Below, piece by piece: positions 1 to 11,500 of a stretch of 64,000 bases of DNA (position 1 is the first letter of the stretch; each line of letters starts with the position of its first letter). The translations under genes were made by a program, and so were the position numbers. The notes under the pieces are model-generated. The model ran no database searches. It was not told the origin of the DNA and saw only the letters and a program-made list of their open reading frames with translations. Source of the DNA: Symsagittifera roscoffensis (taxonomy: Eukaryota > Xenacoelomorpha > Acoela > Convolutidae); assembly GCF_963678635.1 (NCBI RefSeq), contig NC_087071.1:9779842-9843841 (forward strand). Reading direction: 5' to 3'.

Positions 1-3000
1 AAAGCTAGAGGAGAATTGCTGAGCAAGATGGTCGAGTTGAGGAAAACATCAAAAAGGACCAGAGAAGATAAATGTAAAGACAGCTCTACTCCGAAACAGA
101 AAACTGACAATAAAATAATTAAATATACAAGGGGGGATAAGGTGGGAACTAGTAATATGATTAAAAGTACTAATATCCTTAAGGCTCGAGCAGGGGGGAG
201 GCAAGAGTTGGTTGGAGAGAAGGAAGTTGAATCAGTGATGATAACGACGACAACCCCGAATAAAGACGTGAGGTCTCGCAAGAGGAAGAGAGACGTGGAG
301 GGATTGGGCAGTCCTTCAGCTGACGCGGTCTCGGAAAAGGACTTGAGAGAGACGGCCCCCATGGTTCTGGCGCGATGGAAGACGGCAGCCTACAAGAATA
401 GCTATGAACCGAGGAAACTGCTCGACATAGAAAAAGAAATGGAAAACCCCACTAGCTCAGTGACGGAGGAAGATTTCAAACCTCAGAGAATAAAAATGAA
501 GCGAGGTTCGACGAGCGGGCAGACCTGGGAGGTAGACGTTGGTAAAGAATGGGTCTCAAGTGAACATCAGGCTATTGGGAAACAAGTGACCAGCGATCCT
601 CTTGAGAAGAATAAAACCAGAAATACCTCCCGACCGTGGTGGATAGCCCTTGGGACATTGAAGGAAATGGAAGGCTGCTTGAAGAAATTGAACAGTGGAG
701 CAGCACGCAAACGACACAGCTGGGCCACCCAGCAGAAGGCTGAGGTTAACAAGATAGAATTGGCGAACCAGATGAAGAGATCCTGGCAAAACTTAGTGAA
801 GGATCATTTTGAAGAGGCCATGAGGACACCCTCATCGGCACCGCCGCTGATGGCGAATCCCTTCATCAGGACTGCAGGACAACTGATGTTCGCGTGGAGC
901 CTGTTGGGGATAGAGCTGGAGACACTGACTTCGTGCGATAAGTTGAAGCTGGGAGGCAAAAATCTGGAGATATATCGAATGCTGATGCAGCACGTAGCCA
1001 GGGACAACTCAGGCTTGAGTCTGGAAAGAAGGAAAGATGCAACCTGTTTCTTGAGATGGACGATGTCGATGATGACTGACAGTACCATCCTAGCATGTCA
1101 TCAGAAAGCAGTTGGAAGCAAGACGCTGGAAAGGAGAGTCTCCACAGTCATCTTGAATGTGTACCAGAGTACTGGAATAGAGAGGGAGGATGGTTCTAGG
1201 CAATCTCTGGAGAGCCATAGGAAGTTAGATGAGATACGAAGGTTCTACAACAAGAAGTTCGAGGAGAAACACGACGTTCACCGCAACCTGGCTTCGTCAG
1301 GGGAGTACTTAAAACTCAACAAAAAGGGAGAGTACCAGTATGTTTCTGGAGTAATGGGAATGGCGTACAACCCCTTCTTGGACTTGGAAGCCGGAGGTGC
1401 CCACAGAAACTATGAGGTGGCGGAGCTACTGAAGTTCTGGACAGAGAAGATAATGGAAATAGACACTTTGGAGAGAGAGAGAGACCTAGCCTGGGTCTGA
1501 TTCTCGAGAGAACGCCGGAAGTGATAAGTGTGCCACGCTCAAGTAAAAAGTGGAACTAAAAATGGGCAACGGGAATGGCGTGTTGACCACGAATCTGGGA
1601 GTGGTATGGAAATTACTCAGACCCTCCTGGTGTCCACATCCCCACGCGAGCCTGATTGAGGAGGTCACTGAGCGAGTGAGATTGGCACCGACAGAGGATG
1701 AGGATTTGGCGACCTTGAGTATAGTACATAGACTGATCCTGCCTCAGATGAAAGAGTCGAGTGAGGTGACGAGTGGAACAGGGTCGGTGAAGAGGATGGA
1801 ACCGGGCAGTTGTCTTGATTCGACATGTGGCAACGGCGAGCATACTTGTGATGGACGATCATGCGTCAGGATACAATCTTTCCAGAAAGAGGACCTCATC
1901 ACCTGGTTTGAGGATATCACTGAAAGGGAGAAGAGCGAGATACAGATAGTGGCTGAATGTTACGCGAGTACCACCGTGAATCTAGCGACAGCCTTGGGAT
2001 TTTTCTCAAGAATGTGTAGTCTCCAGTCACTGGAGAGGCTAGAGTCAGAACACCACCTGGTGACCGCGTTGAGCGTGGAATCATGGCCCGGAGTGTTACA
2101 AGTGAACCAGAAGCACATCAAGAGTTGGAAAATTGGACTCGAGGCGGAGATGGGATTTCCCATGAGCGAAGCCTATGGATTGCCTCTGAATGCGAAATCC
2201 TTAGTGGGGTCAGTGTTGGCTAACCTATGTGGAAGCCACTATCCACTACACATGGCGATGGTGGAGGTGTCCAGCCAGAGGGTATTGATAGACAAGGCCT
2301 TCTCAGTGCCCAAGTGCGTGAGACTAGCTCGGATGTCACATCATTCACACAAGCTGTTGAGGAAGATCCGAGGAGCAGTACCGAAGGAACAAAGAGACGA
2401 CTTGAGTGAAATCTGGGGTGAAGAACTTCTAAGCTTGGAGAACGAAAACACAAGTGATCACGGAAGGCAAAACATGGTGGGGAAACCCGCAATAGGTACT
2501 CCAAGCTCAGAAGAAGTCGACGTGATACACGAGAAAATGATGGAGCTTGAGCCTCTCTTGGAAGCCTCGGGAGAACGCAATCTTAGAAGCATCGACCTCA
2601 CGCATGGGGATTGTCCATGCCACTGTCTGGCGCAGACAGTGTGGTACCCAGAACGCGCCAATCTCTGTCTGATTTGGGACATAGAAGAGATTAAATCGTT
2701 GGGACTACCGGAGCATCGACAAAAGGTGACCATCTTGGTGGTGAGCACGATGCTGGCTCTGCGATGGATTGAAGAAAACATAGCGAAGTATAGAGAATCG
2801 AGAACACCAACAGCTGAGTCGATTCATGCGATAGATTACAGCAGGAGACTTGAGTTATTCGAGACCGCATGCAAGGTATTCGCCATACCAGTGGAGATCA
2901 GACATATATGGAGCCGCCTGAGATTCTTTCCTTGGTTTCGTGCGACATTAACATCCTGGTTATATGTGGTAACAAAGGACCACATGAGGAAACATCAAAA

Positions 3001-3397
3001 GGAATATCGACAATTCCAAGCCGAGATAGGACCAGATGCCTTCAAGAGACCCCTGCTAACCCATCGAAATGCGATCACGACGGGGTGGAAAAGAGTGGGC
3101 AGAATATCCAGAGACAATTCTAGAGCGAGGGAATCAATACTGGAGGAGGACCTGGCGCAGAATACAAGCATGAGTCTTCACAATTCCTTCTGTTTGAACC
3201 GGGAGTTGAAGGTGAAGAGCCTACCAAATCAATCGAAGCAGTTACAAGAGCAGAGGGAGTGGATGCAATCCTATGAACAGCTGAAGGTCTGGCAGGAAAT
3301 TGTGATCAGCTCCGATGACGAAGAGGCACTGTTGGAACAAATTACAGTGCCAAGAACACCGGTGTCGGGTACCTCGAAGGCGAAAAACACGAGGTGA
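1..3397 (+). pseudogene. Element A: broken C-terminal half of the retroelement second ORF
   Basis: This is the tail of a second copy of the protein encoded at 17894-26773, cut by the window edge. Two open stretches in different frames (to 1500, and from about 1550 to 3397) line up end to end with the last third of the intact copy, with many substitutions. The reading is broken near 1470-1560 by two small indels relative to the intact copy: extra bases in an AG-repeat run at about 1470-1485, then a one-base loss just before 1560. Conserved blocks include a Cys-rich stretch at about 1800-1870, a Cys/His block at about 2600-2650, and an acidic C-terminal motif EIVISSDDEE at about 3296-3330. No start codon is present in the window. 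The function of this half of the protein is unknown. I am confident of the homology, less so of whether the indels are real or assembly errors. Confidence 0.85.
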
Positions 3398-3842
3398 GCC
3401 GGCGGCTCGAAAGGAAAATTCTAGAGTCTTGAGTCTTGAGAGGGAGGGGGCTTGAGAGTGAACTTGGATGAAATCTGGGTTCACTAAAAAGAAATTTTAG
3501 ACGAATAGGATATTGTTATTAATATGATAGATCTATTATATAAAATCAGAATGATGCATGACAATTTCCTGACTGAATAGGACAAAAGAAATTTAAAAAA
3601 AAAAATGCCAGCTTAAAAAGCGGGGATTCATGGGTGCAGGTGTGTGCAAATTTTGATTGCTGTTTAGCGATAGCGTGAAAATTTTATATGGTTGTGAATT
3701 TTGGAAGGTAGATAAACTTAAGTCCGATGCAAACTTCTGTAAATGACCACTGGCACTGTATCTTGAGCAACACTCGGTTCTCTGGGACTCACTGGCAGAT
3801 GACAACACACGATGGGGACATCGATCTCGAGTCCGGGGAGTA
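3398..3842 (+). other. Element A: non-coding stretch between ORF2 and 3' LTR
   Basis: No gene is visible. The stretch is clearly homologous to 26774-27204 of element B. It carries several CTTGAG hexamers near its start and ends in a purine-rich stretch directly before the LTR (AGTCCGGGGAGTA), which is a plausible polypurine tract for plus-strand priming. Confidence 0.7.
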
Positions 3843-4728
3843 TGTGCCAGTCGGTCATGTCTGGAGGTTTGACCTTGAGAAACACGTAATTTTGGAGTGA
3901 AGTTTGAATTTTAAAAATTTCGAATGGAGCCTGTCATGCTCAGTTTTCTCGAACCAACTGAAAACGCAAAAATCAAAATAAGAACGACCGAATTAACAAT
4001 TGCGAGAAACTACTCAAGAAAAAGGCAGGAAATTGCTATTCGCAATCTCTCGATACGAAATAATCAGAGAGTAGAGCTGTCTCATCCTGAAAACAGGAGA
4101 ATAGAATACAGACTTGAGAAAGTACGACTATTCAAACGGAAAGGAGTGAACATTCAATGGAAGAGTGGACAACTCGAGTGTCCCAATGGTTCATTCAGAA
4201 ACTTTGATTCTTGAGACAGAACTTACTTCTGTTGTTAAAACTAATTAGCATCAAACTTATGTAGTTATATTATTTGATTCTCAAGCTGCTTGTCTCTTAG
4301 TTACTCCTCATACTCAAGTGCATCCACATGTGAGTTCTCAATTTAAATTTCTCGAGTGTATTTTATGATAGTTATGTTGAGATAAGGCGAGTTTTAGGTT
4401 GATCCATCTGAAATGGATCAAAGTTCCACTGTCCAATAAAAAGTAACTAAGCGGATTGTTCCGACCCGGTTTTTAACGGCGTTCATGTATTTTGGGTATT
4501 TCGAGACCCAAGCATGGGGACGTTTTTATTTCTAGAGTGGGGGGGTATTTTGGTAGTGGCCTTTAAGCTGTAACGGGTTCCAGTCTCATGTCGCAAGCGA
4601 ACCGAATTGGCTCCGACCGTTCTTGAGGTAGAAAAACACAAGAGATAGTGTCCCTGACTCTTGAGCCAATGGTTATAGGGCCTATTTTTCTTAAGCCTCA
4701 TGTGTGACTACAGTAGACGAATGTTACA
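3843..4728 (+). mobile_element. 3' LTR of element A
   Basis: This 886-bp block starts TGTGCC and ends GTTACA, giving the usual TG...CA termini. It is homologous over its length to the LTRs at 5149-6063 and 27205-28117, being near-identical in its last 350 bp and more diverged in its first half. It directly follows the element A ORF2 tail and its 3' non-coding region, which identifies it as the 3' LTR. The short open frame inside it (3924-4214) is not conserved in the other LTRs and is not a gene. Confidence 0.88.
4400..4440 (+). terminator. LTR hairpin plus AATAAA polyadenylation signal (element A)
   Basis: An 8-bp perfect stem (TGATCCAT/ATGGATCA, 5-nt loop) at 4400-4420 is followed 14 nt later by AATAAA at 4435-4440. 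The same arrangement is kept in both LTRs of element B, so it is probably the 3'-end-processing region of the retroelement transcript. Confidence 0.55.
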
Positions 4729-5148
4729 AAAGGAGTTGTTAGGGAAAATGATATTCAACTGAATATTCATAATTTTTGAAAACTAACATTTTTCAGATGA
4801 AATTTAAGAGTTTTGATCTGCTTGTAATGCTTAAATTGCGGCCGGAAGTCGCTTCGGTTTTCCCATTCGGCTGCTTTCCTAGATTCGGTGAAGCGGTTGC
4901 ATTTGCATACTAAGGCTTGAAATATGAGTCCAGGCCAGCCCGCATCCAGTTTGAAGCGTTAATAATCGATTATATTACGATTTTAGTACCAGTCTTACAA
5001 AAATTGAGAAACAATCGATTTTAATCGATTAATAATCTATTATAATCTCTTTTTAAAATCAAATTATAATTCATTATCATCGATTATTCATTAGTATATT
5101 TTTCGATACAAGTATAAGCAATTATAATTGATTATAATCCCTTATTTT
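4729..5148. other. AT-rich spacer between elements A and B
   Basis: No gene is visible. From about 4965 onward the sequence is dominated by variants of the palindrome-like string AATCGATTATAATCGATT. Similar strings recur at 51575-51800, so this looks like host repetitive DNA rather than part of the elements. Confidence 0.5.
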
Positions 5149-6063
5149 TGTGCCAGTCGGTCATATTTGGAAGTTTGACCTTGAGAGAAGCAAAAAACAC
5201 TTGATTTTGGAGTGAAATTTAATTTTTCAAAATTTCGAATGGAACCTGTCATGCACGATTTTCTCGCGAGAACTGAAAATCAGAAAAAGAGATCAGAACA
5301 ATTTCAGAACAATTGAGTAACAATCGCGGGAAAGTTGCTAGAAAAATTGGTGGGAAATTGCTATTCGCAATTTCGAAAGCAATAATAACCTAGAGTAGAG
5401 CTGTCCCATCTGTGACAGAGACGAGAGCATTCCCTCGAGTTGGATTATTACGATTGGAATACTATTATTGACTGGACCAGAGTGAATCTTCGGTGGAAAG
5501 GTGGACAGCTAGAGTGTCCCAATGGTTCACGAGAACTTGCAGTCTAGAGTAAAAACTTGTTCTTGTTGTTAAAACTGACTGACATTAAACTCATATTAGT
5601 TACTTTATTAATTCTTGAGTTGTTTACCGACTTATTTACTTCCTGGTTCTTGAGCGTGCTACAATGTGAGTACTTAATTTAAATTCTAGAGTGTGTTTTA
5701 TAATTGTGATGTTGAGGTAAGGCGAGTTTTAGGTTGATCCATCTGAAATGGATCAAAGTTCCACTGTCTAATAAAAAGTAACTTAACGGATTGTTCCAAC
5801 CCGGTTTTTAACGGCGTTCATGTATTTTGGGTATCTAGAGACCTAAGTATGGGGACGTTTCTAATTCTAGAGTGGGGGGATATTTTAGTAGTAGCCTTTA
5901 AGCTGTAACGGGTCGTAGTCTCATGTCACAAGCGAACCGAACTGGCTCCGACCGTTCTTGAGGTAGAAAAACACAAGAGATAGTGTCCCTGACCCTTGAG
6001 CCAGTGGTTATAGGGCCTATTTTTCTTAAGCCTCATGTGTGACTGCAGTAGACGAATGTTACA
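5149..6063 (+). mobile_element. 5' LTR of element B
   Basis: This 915-bp LTR has termini TGTGCC...GTTACA. It matches the 3' LTR at 27205-28117 closely except for a patch at about 5320-5400, where many bases differ. It contains the conserved hairpin and polyadenylation signal, and several CTTGAG and CTAGAG hexamers. Promoter elements are not obvious. Confidence 0.92.
5735..5775 (+). terminator. LTR hairpin plus AATAAA (element B, 5' LTR)
   Basis: The same 8-bp stem and 5-nt loop as in element A lies at 5735-5755, with AATAAA at 5770-5775. In a 5' LTR this signal would need to be bypassed. Its presence here reflects LTR identity. Confidence 0.5.
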
Positions 6064-6074
6064 TAGTGTTTTTA

Positions 6075-6089
6075 TGGCGCTCCTGGGTG
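6075..6089 (+). other. Candidate primer-binding site of element B
   Basis: TGGCGCTCCTGGGTG begins 11 nt after the 5' LTR. It has the TGG start expected of a sequence complementary to a tRNA 3' CCA end. The spacing is a little longer than usual, and the primer tRNA cannot be named without the host tRNA set. Confidence 0.5.
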
Positions 6090-6554
6090 TTTACGACATC
6101 AAGACTACGGAGTCGAACCCACTTGAGACAGCTTCGGGCTGAATGCCCATTCTAGAGTACCGGCGGTACGGTTCGACAGGAACGTGCAAACCTTCCGGTT
6201 GTACCGTGATAGCTTTTTAAGAAAACTCGAGAAAATTTCCTGGTACGCTCTCCGAACGAGGCTTAGCTAACCGAGTAAAGGGGGGCAACTAGGGAGACAA
6301 AAACACGAGCAAAAAGACAAAAAGCAAAACAAAAACCAAAAAAGAATAGAAAAAGGAACAAAAACCATAAAACGAAAAAAGACAGTGACTTTGACACCAG
6401 ATTAGTTGGATCAAACCTTTATATTAATTAAATAGTATACCCATACTGTTTTACAAGTTCGATCGTTTCGATCAACCTAGCAATTTAAACCAGTAAACTG
6501 AATAAAGTGCCCGAAGTGGGGCGTCGTCAAGGGTTTTCAGATAGCTTGGAACTT

Positions 6555-6760
6555 AGCTGGACCAATAGGAGACTTGACTGGAAGAGGTGACCAGCCGAGT
6601 GGGAAAGTGGTTCAGGGACACTTGAGCTGAACCAATAGGAGACTTGACTGGAAGAGGTGACCAGCCGAGTGGGAAAGTGGTTCAGGGACACTTGAGCTGA
6701 ACCAATAGGAGACTGGACTGGAACAGGTGACCAGTCGAGTGGGAAAGCAGCCAAGAAGGA
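6555..6760 (+). repeat. Three tandem 70-bp repeats in the element B leader
   Basis: The string ACCAATAGGAGACT starts at 6561, 6631 and 6701, an exact 70-bp period. Copies 1 and 2 are almost identical. Copy 3 diverges after about 50 bp. The copies contain CCAAT-like and CTTGAG strings. Role unknown: possible enhancer, insulator or RNA-packaging repeats. Confidence 0.85.
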
Positions 6761-7590
6761 TTTGGCAATTCTCGAGTTCTCAAGTTGGGCAGAACGGGTA
6801 TCGTTAGAATCCACATTACATTATAGGAGATAAGTGTAAAATTGGATAAGCGAAATCCCCCAGTTTTGAGGAACGTTTTTACTTGAGCAGGCCTGGAAAC
6901 AGGTCTACGGTTTTCTCTTGAGAGGTTTAGCACCCGGCGCTTAAAGTAATTTTTAGGCTTAAGAAGGGGGGCTAGAAAGGGGGGAGGTTAGAAGGGGGAC
7001 TGGTTAAGTTAGAGGTTGGCGGTTGTAAATTGTAAAAAGGGGGAAATTAGAGTAACTAATTAGTCGACATCGTTGACTTAGTTACATTAGAAATTAACAC
7101 GCGTTGGTAATATTAGGTGGAGATCCAAAATTCAACTCGAGTTAAGACTGGTACGCTGGTTGGTTTGGTAGGGGGGACCGGATATAGACAGCTTTTGTGA
7201 TACCCCATAAGATCACTAGTGGGGGGAGGAAAACGCGTGGCAATTAGGTACCAGACATTTTTTAGACGAAAGGTAGACATTGGTCAGCTTTGAATTTCAG
7301 GTGGGCTCATTTTTCTGTTTTTATTATTTTTCTTACTTAAAATTTTTTGTTGCATTTTATTGAGGATTTGTGTTTGGTTTTATACGAACAGGTGATCACA
7401 AGATACCTGCGCACCTACATTGAAATAGAAACAACCAAAAAGAAGAGGGGGGTCAGCATTTGGCTTTTAAGAGAGGGTTTTTGGGAAAATTTTACTAGAG
7501 CTTGAGTGGTGGTACAAGGTACGGTGGTTCAAGAAGACCCTACAACGAGGAAGACACTCCGTGACGAGTATTGGGACAAGACCGAAGAAG

Positions 7591-8280
7591 TCTTGGGACA
7601 GAGCAGTCTTGGGATAGTGGTCTTGGGACAGGGTCTTGGGACAGTGGTCTTGGGACAGTGGTCTTGGGACAGGGTCTTGGGACAGTGGTCTTGGGACAGT
7701 GGTCTTGGGACAGGGTCTTGGGACAGGGTCTTGGGACAGGGTCTTGGGACAGTGGTCTTGGGACAGGGTCTTGGGAAAGTGGTCTTGGGACAGTGGTCTT
7801 GGGACAGGGTCTTGGGACAGGGTCTTGGGACAGGGTCTTGGGACAGTGGTCTTGGGACAGGGTCTTGGGACAGGGGTCTTGGGACAGTGGTCTTGGGACG
7901 GGGGTCTTGGGACAGGGTCTTGGGACAGTGGTCTTGGGACAGTGGTCTTGGGACACTAGTCTTGGGACACTAGTCTTGGGACACCAGCCTTGGGACACTG
8001 GTCTTGGGACACTACCCTTGGGACACTAGTCTTGGGACAGTAGTCTTGGGACACTAGCCTTGGGACACTAGTCTTGGGACAGTAGTCTTGGGACACTGGT
8101 CTTGGGACACTACCCTTGGGACAGTAGTCTTGGGACACTAGCCTTGGGACACTAGTCTTGGGACAGTAGTCTTGGGACACTAGCCTTGGGACACTGGTCT
8201 TGGGACAGTAGTCTTGGGACACTAGTCTTGGGACAGTAGTCTTGGAACAGTGGTCTTGGTACAAGGGTCTTAGGACACTA
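7591..8280 (+). repeat. 13-14-bp minisatellite, unit GTCTTGGGACAGTG
   Basis: About 50 head-to-tail units of 13 or 14 bp, all containing CTTGGGACA or a one-base variant. The array has two sub-blocks. Up to about 7950 the units end CAGGG or CAGTGG. From there on they end CACTAGT or CAGTAGT. The array produces long stop-free Trp/Gly/Leu-rich frames on both strands, which I regard as by-products of the repeat. Confidence 0.92.
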
Positions 8281-8490
8281 GCGAAGAGTACTGTGATAGT
8301 GACGAATAGTCTTGGGACGGTATAGAAATTGAAGTCAAATTACAACAAGTGCGTTTTAAGACAGAATAAGACAAATCGAAATAGGTAGGGTTAAGACCAA
8401 ATTAAGGAAAATTTTTCGGAGGTTTTAGAAAGAGAATTGGATAAGGTTTTTAACACGTTGTACAGAATTTGTTACCACAAAAAAAAATAT

Positions 8491-8507
8491 TTTTTTTTTA
8501 CCCTTAG
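8491..8507 (+). other. Candidate 3' splice site before gag (element B)
   Basis: A run of T followed by ACCCTTAG ends 55 nt before the gag ATG. It has the form of a strong pyrimidine-tract acceptor and could pair with a donor near the 5' LTR to remove the repeat-rich leader. There is no transcript evidence. Confidence 0.35.
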
Positions 8508-8562
8508 AATAGAATCGTGTATATAATAAAATTGTAAATAGAAACAGTTGTAAATAGAAATA

Positions 8563-11500
8563 ATGAGGCGGAGTAGGGTACCGGTGCTCGAAAAAAGGTC
8601 AAGTGGATCAAACACGAAATATAATTCATCGCTGCGCGGAACGACATCAACGGGCCCAAAGATAACGAAGACGAACTTTTCAGTTAACATGGTCAGCACA
8701 AGGAGTACAGCGGAGAACAGGGCGAAAGAGGGCACGGAAGGGGAGCGAGTAGAACCCACCATCGAGATTGATCTAGAGACACCCGATCAAAGTGTGGATG
8801 AAACAAGGAAGATGGCGACAGAGTCAACTCCAATGCCCAATGCAGAGGAACCGAATCAGAAACCCATAGAGTTCTCACCGATAGATGACGCGGAAGATGC
8901 AATAGGCAACACCGAAGAAACGGTGAAAGAAGACTCTCAAGTAAAGAGGACATCTTTTACGGAAAAATTGGGAATAATGTTCGGAATAAAAACAAAAGAA
9001 AACGTGACTGAAGAACCGAAAGCAGAAAGAGCACGAACGTTTGGGACAGTGAGCACGAAGACCTCAGAAGCCAATCCAAGAGAGGAACAAGCTAAAGCAG
9101 AGGCTACGGCCGAAGAGAGACCGACAGCTGACCATGAAGAGACTACCATTGAGCTGGGTGACTTGTTGGCGAAATTAAATCAGATTGACAAAAGACTTAA
9201 GCACAGTGAAGAAGACAGAGAGGTGATAAAAAAGGAGATAAGATACAACAAGCACGAGTATCTAGACAGTTATTTTAACCTAGCTAAGGCAACAGATGAG
9301 AGACTCAAGGAAATGTCAGATAAGGTAGAAGCCACCAATGAAGAACGAGAAAAGAACGTCAAAACAGACATGCAACAGTTGAAGAACCGATATGATGATG
9401 TCAACAGCCAATTAGGGAGCCTGGAAAGGAGAATGGACACAATGAGCAGGAGTCAAGCCGAGAGTTCGTGTGCAATACAGGCGAAGTTGGATGCAATCTT
9501 GAGAGGTTCTACTCCACAAGAAAGACCGGCAGCGGATCGTACGCAAGGCACCAGAGTTGACTTTGCAGAACCACAAAGGAACAAACGACAATCGACACCG
9601 TTGCCCTTAACCAGGGATGCGATAAGCATAGCACCAACAGCTGCGAAAACAATAATGAAGAATGGAACGTCGAATACAACGACTGCTCCGGGAGATTCAA
9701 CAGCTAACAGCAACACAGGACCGGATGCTATGACATGGGCCAGCACTTGGGAGATGATGAACAGGACTCTAGAGGCCTTCGCCACGAGGAACACTGACTC
9801 GAGCGACAGGAGAGAGGGAAAATCAAGAAAGACATTCAAGAAGCCAAAAGAATTCAAGGACGACTCCGATGGATGCATTGACACTTGGGTGGAAGTGATG
9901 AGATTACATCTAGAACAAGATAACTTGAGTGACGAAAGACAAGCATGTACAGCCATACTGAGCAACTTGGAAGGAACGGCATTAAAATGCGTGGTCGCAA
10001 AGAAGGAGGAAGAACGCGACACCGCGGACAAGATCTTCGAGATATTGCTGAATCGATTCGGGTCAGGCATGAAGGGTCACCAAGCGATGATGCGATTTGA
10101 AAAGAGAAGGCAGAGGGACGACGAGTCAATAGATCGGTTCCTAGATGACCTCGAGAGCTTGAGAAGGAGGAGTGACCCAGAGGAGTCGACAAATAGACGG
10201 AACTTTAGCATTGCCTCGAAGTTCATCGATGGGGTGAAAAGTGATGACTTAAGGACAATGTTAGCAACATACTACACATTGTCGAAGGACAGCGCACCCA
10301 CCCCAGAAGAAATGAGACAGAAATCAAGAGAATACATGCTGATGAAACCTAAGAAGTACTCATATTCCGAAAACAGGAACACGCAAGGGGGAAGCCAACC
10401 CCAGAGGTCATCATGGTACAAACCTAGAGATGATATGGACAAGCGCAGATCATGCGCGAACTGCGGGTCAGCGGATCATCATGTGGCTGACTGCACAACG
10501 TACAAACAAGGCATGAAGAGCCTAGGTTATGCACCGGATGAAGAGGATATGAGCCAGATGGAGGAACACGAGTACTATAATGGCTTGATCATCAAGATAG
10601 GCGCCAGATGCTTCTTCTGTAACCAGGAGGGGCACTTCAGAATGGATTGTCCCTTGTTCTGGGAAGCGGTCAAGGACCAGAATCACCCCAAACATAAGTT
10701 GGCATTAGCGGCGGTGCAGAATCAGCGGAACAGGCAAAACGAGTTTGAATCTAGGAACTTGGGGGCACCAAACACCGAATTGCCGACGAAGACAGTGAAA
10801 GCTGTTACACATGTTAGCGGTGCGTTAGAGTCCGCGGCCGGAAGCTCTCTAGAGATAAATTATGAGAAAGCGGCGACGGAAGCAATTGCCAAAGTGAAAC
10901 AAGATCTGGCTGCGAAAGAAATAGAGCAACGACTAAAGTTGGAGATCGAAAGACAGAATTTTAACGAAGCATTAACCGGATCGAACTCAATACCAGAGGC
11001 TAGAACGGGCTCAATGAAGACCGGGAATTGTAACACTGTGAAAATGGTGACAGGTAAACCTTTTGGAATATCGAAAATCGGAGCAAGAATAATGTCGATA
11101 ATCACAGTGGGCGGACACGAGGTAACCAGAAACTTAAGCGAGCCGAGCGACCAGACGATAATGCACATTGACGTGTATGCAGACTACTTGAGTGGAATAA
11201 GTCCACAAACGACTTCTAGAGCGCTCAGGGCACTACTCACGAGAGGGGGCAGCAAATCGGTACGTGTTGATAATAGGTACACTGAAGCTTATGGTCCACA
11301 CGAGGTCATGCTAAATATAGATGGAATCAACATCTATACCAAGACGATGATAACTTGCGACGAAGACCTAATTGGACAAATCTATGTAGGGAAAGAAGAA
11401 TTGAAAGTAAGATCGATTGGACACTGTGCTATGCTCGAAGAAGATGCAATGCACATCGGGACGGAAGCAGACGTGACAGGGCACGTGCTAGACATAAATG

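Larger units (their letters stand above)
6064..8562 (+). other. Element B: 2.5-kb leader between 5' LTR and gag
   Basis: No convincing gene lies here. The stretch contains the primer-binding-site candidate, an A-rich tract (about 6295-6380), three 70-bp tandem repeats, G-rich tracts (about 6960-7040 and 7160-7220), a 0.7-kb minisatellite and a pyrimidine-tract-AG splice-acceptor candidate just before gag. Open frames within the minisatellite exist on both strands only because the repeat lacks stop codons. The leader is unusually long and may be removed by splicing. Confidence 0.6.

Noticed and set aside
3924-4214. 96-aa ORF
   Set aside because: It lies in the LTR, and the corresponding parts of the other two LTRs are not open.
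6555-6760. CRISPR-like array
   Set aside because: The three 70-bp units are contiguous with no spacers, and the genome is eukaryotic.
7506-8264. Long overlapping open frames on both strands (Trp/Gly/Leu- or Pro/Gln-rich)
   Set aside because: They are translations of the 13-14-bp minisatellite, which has no stop codon in most frames.
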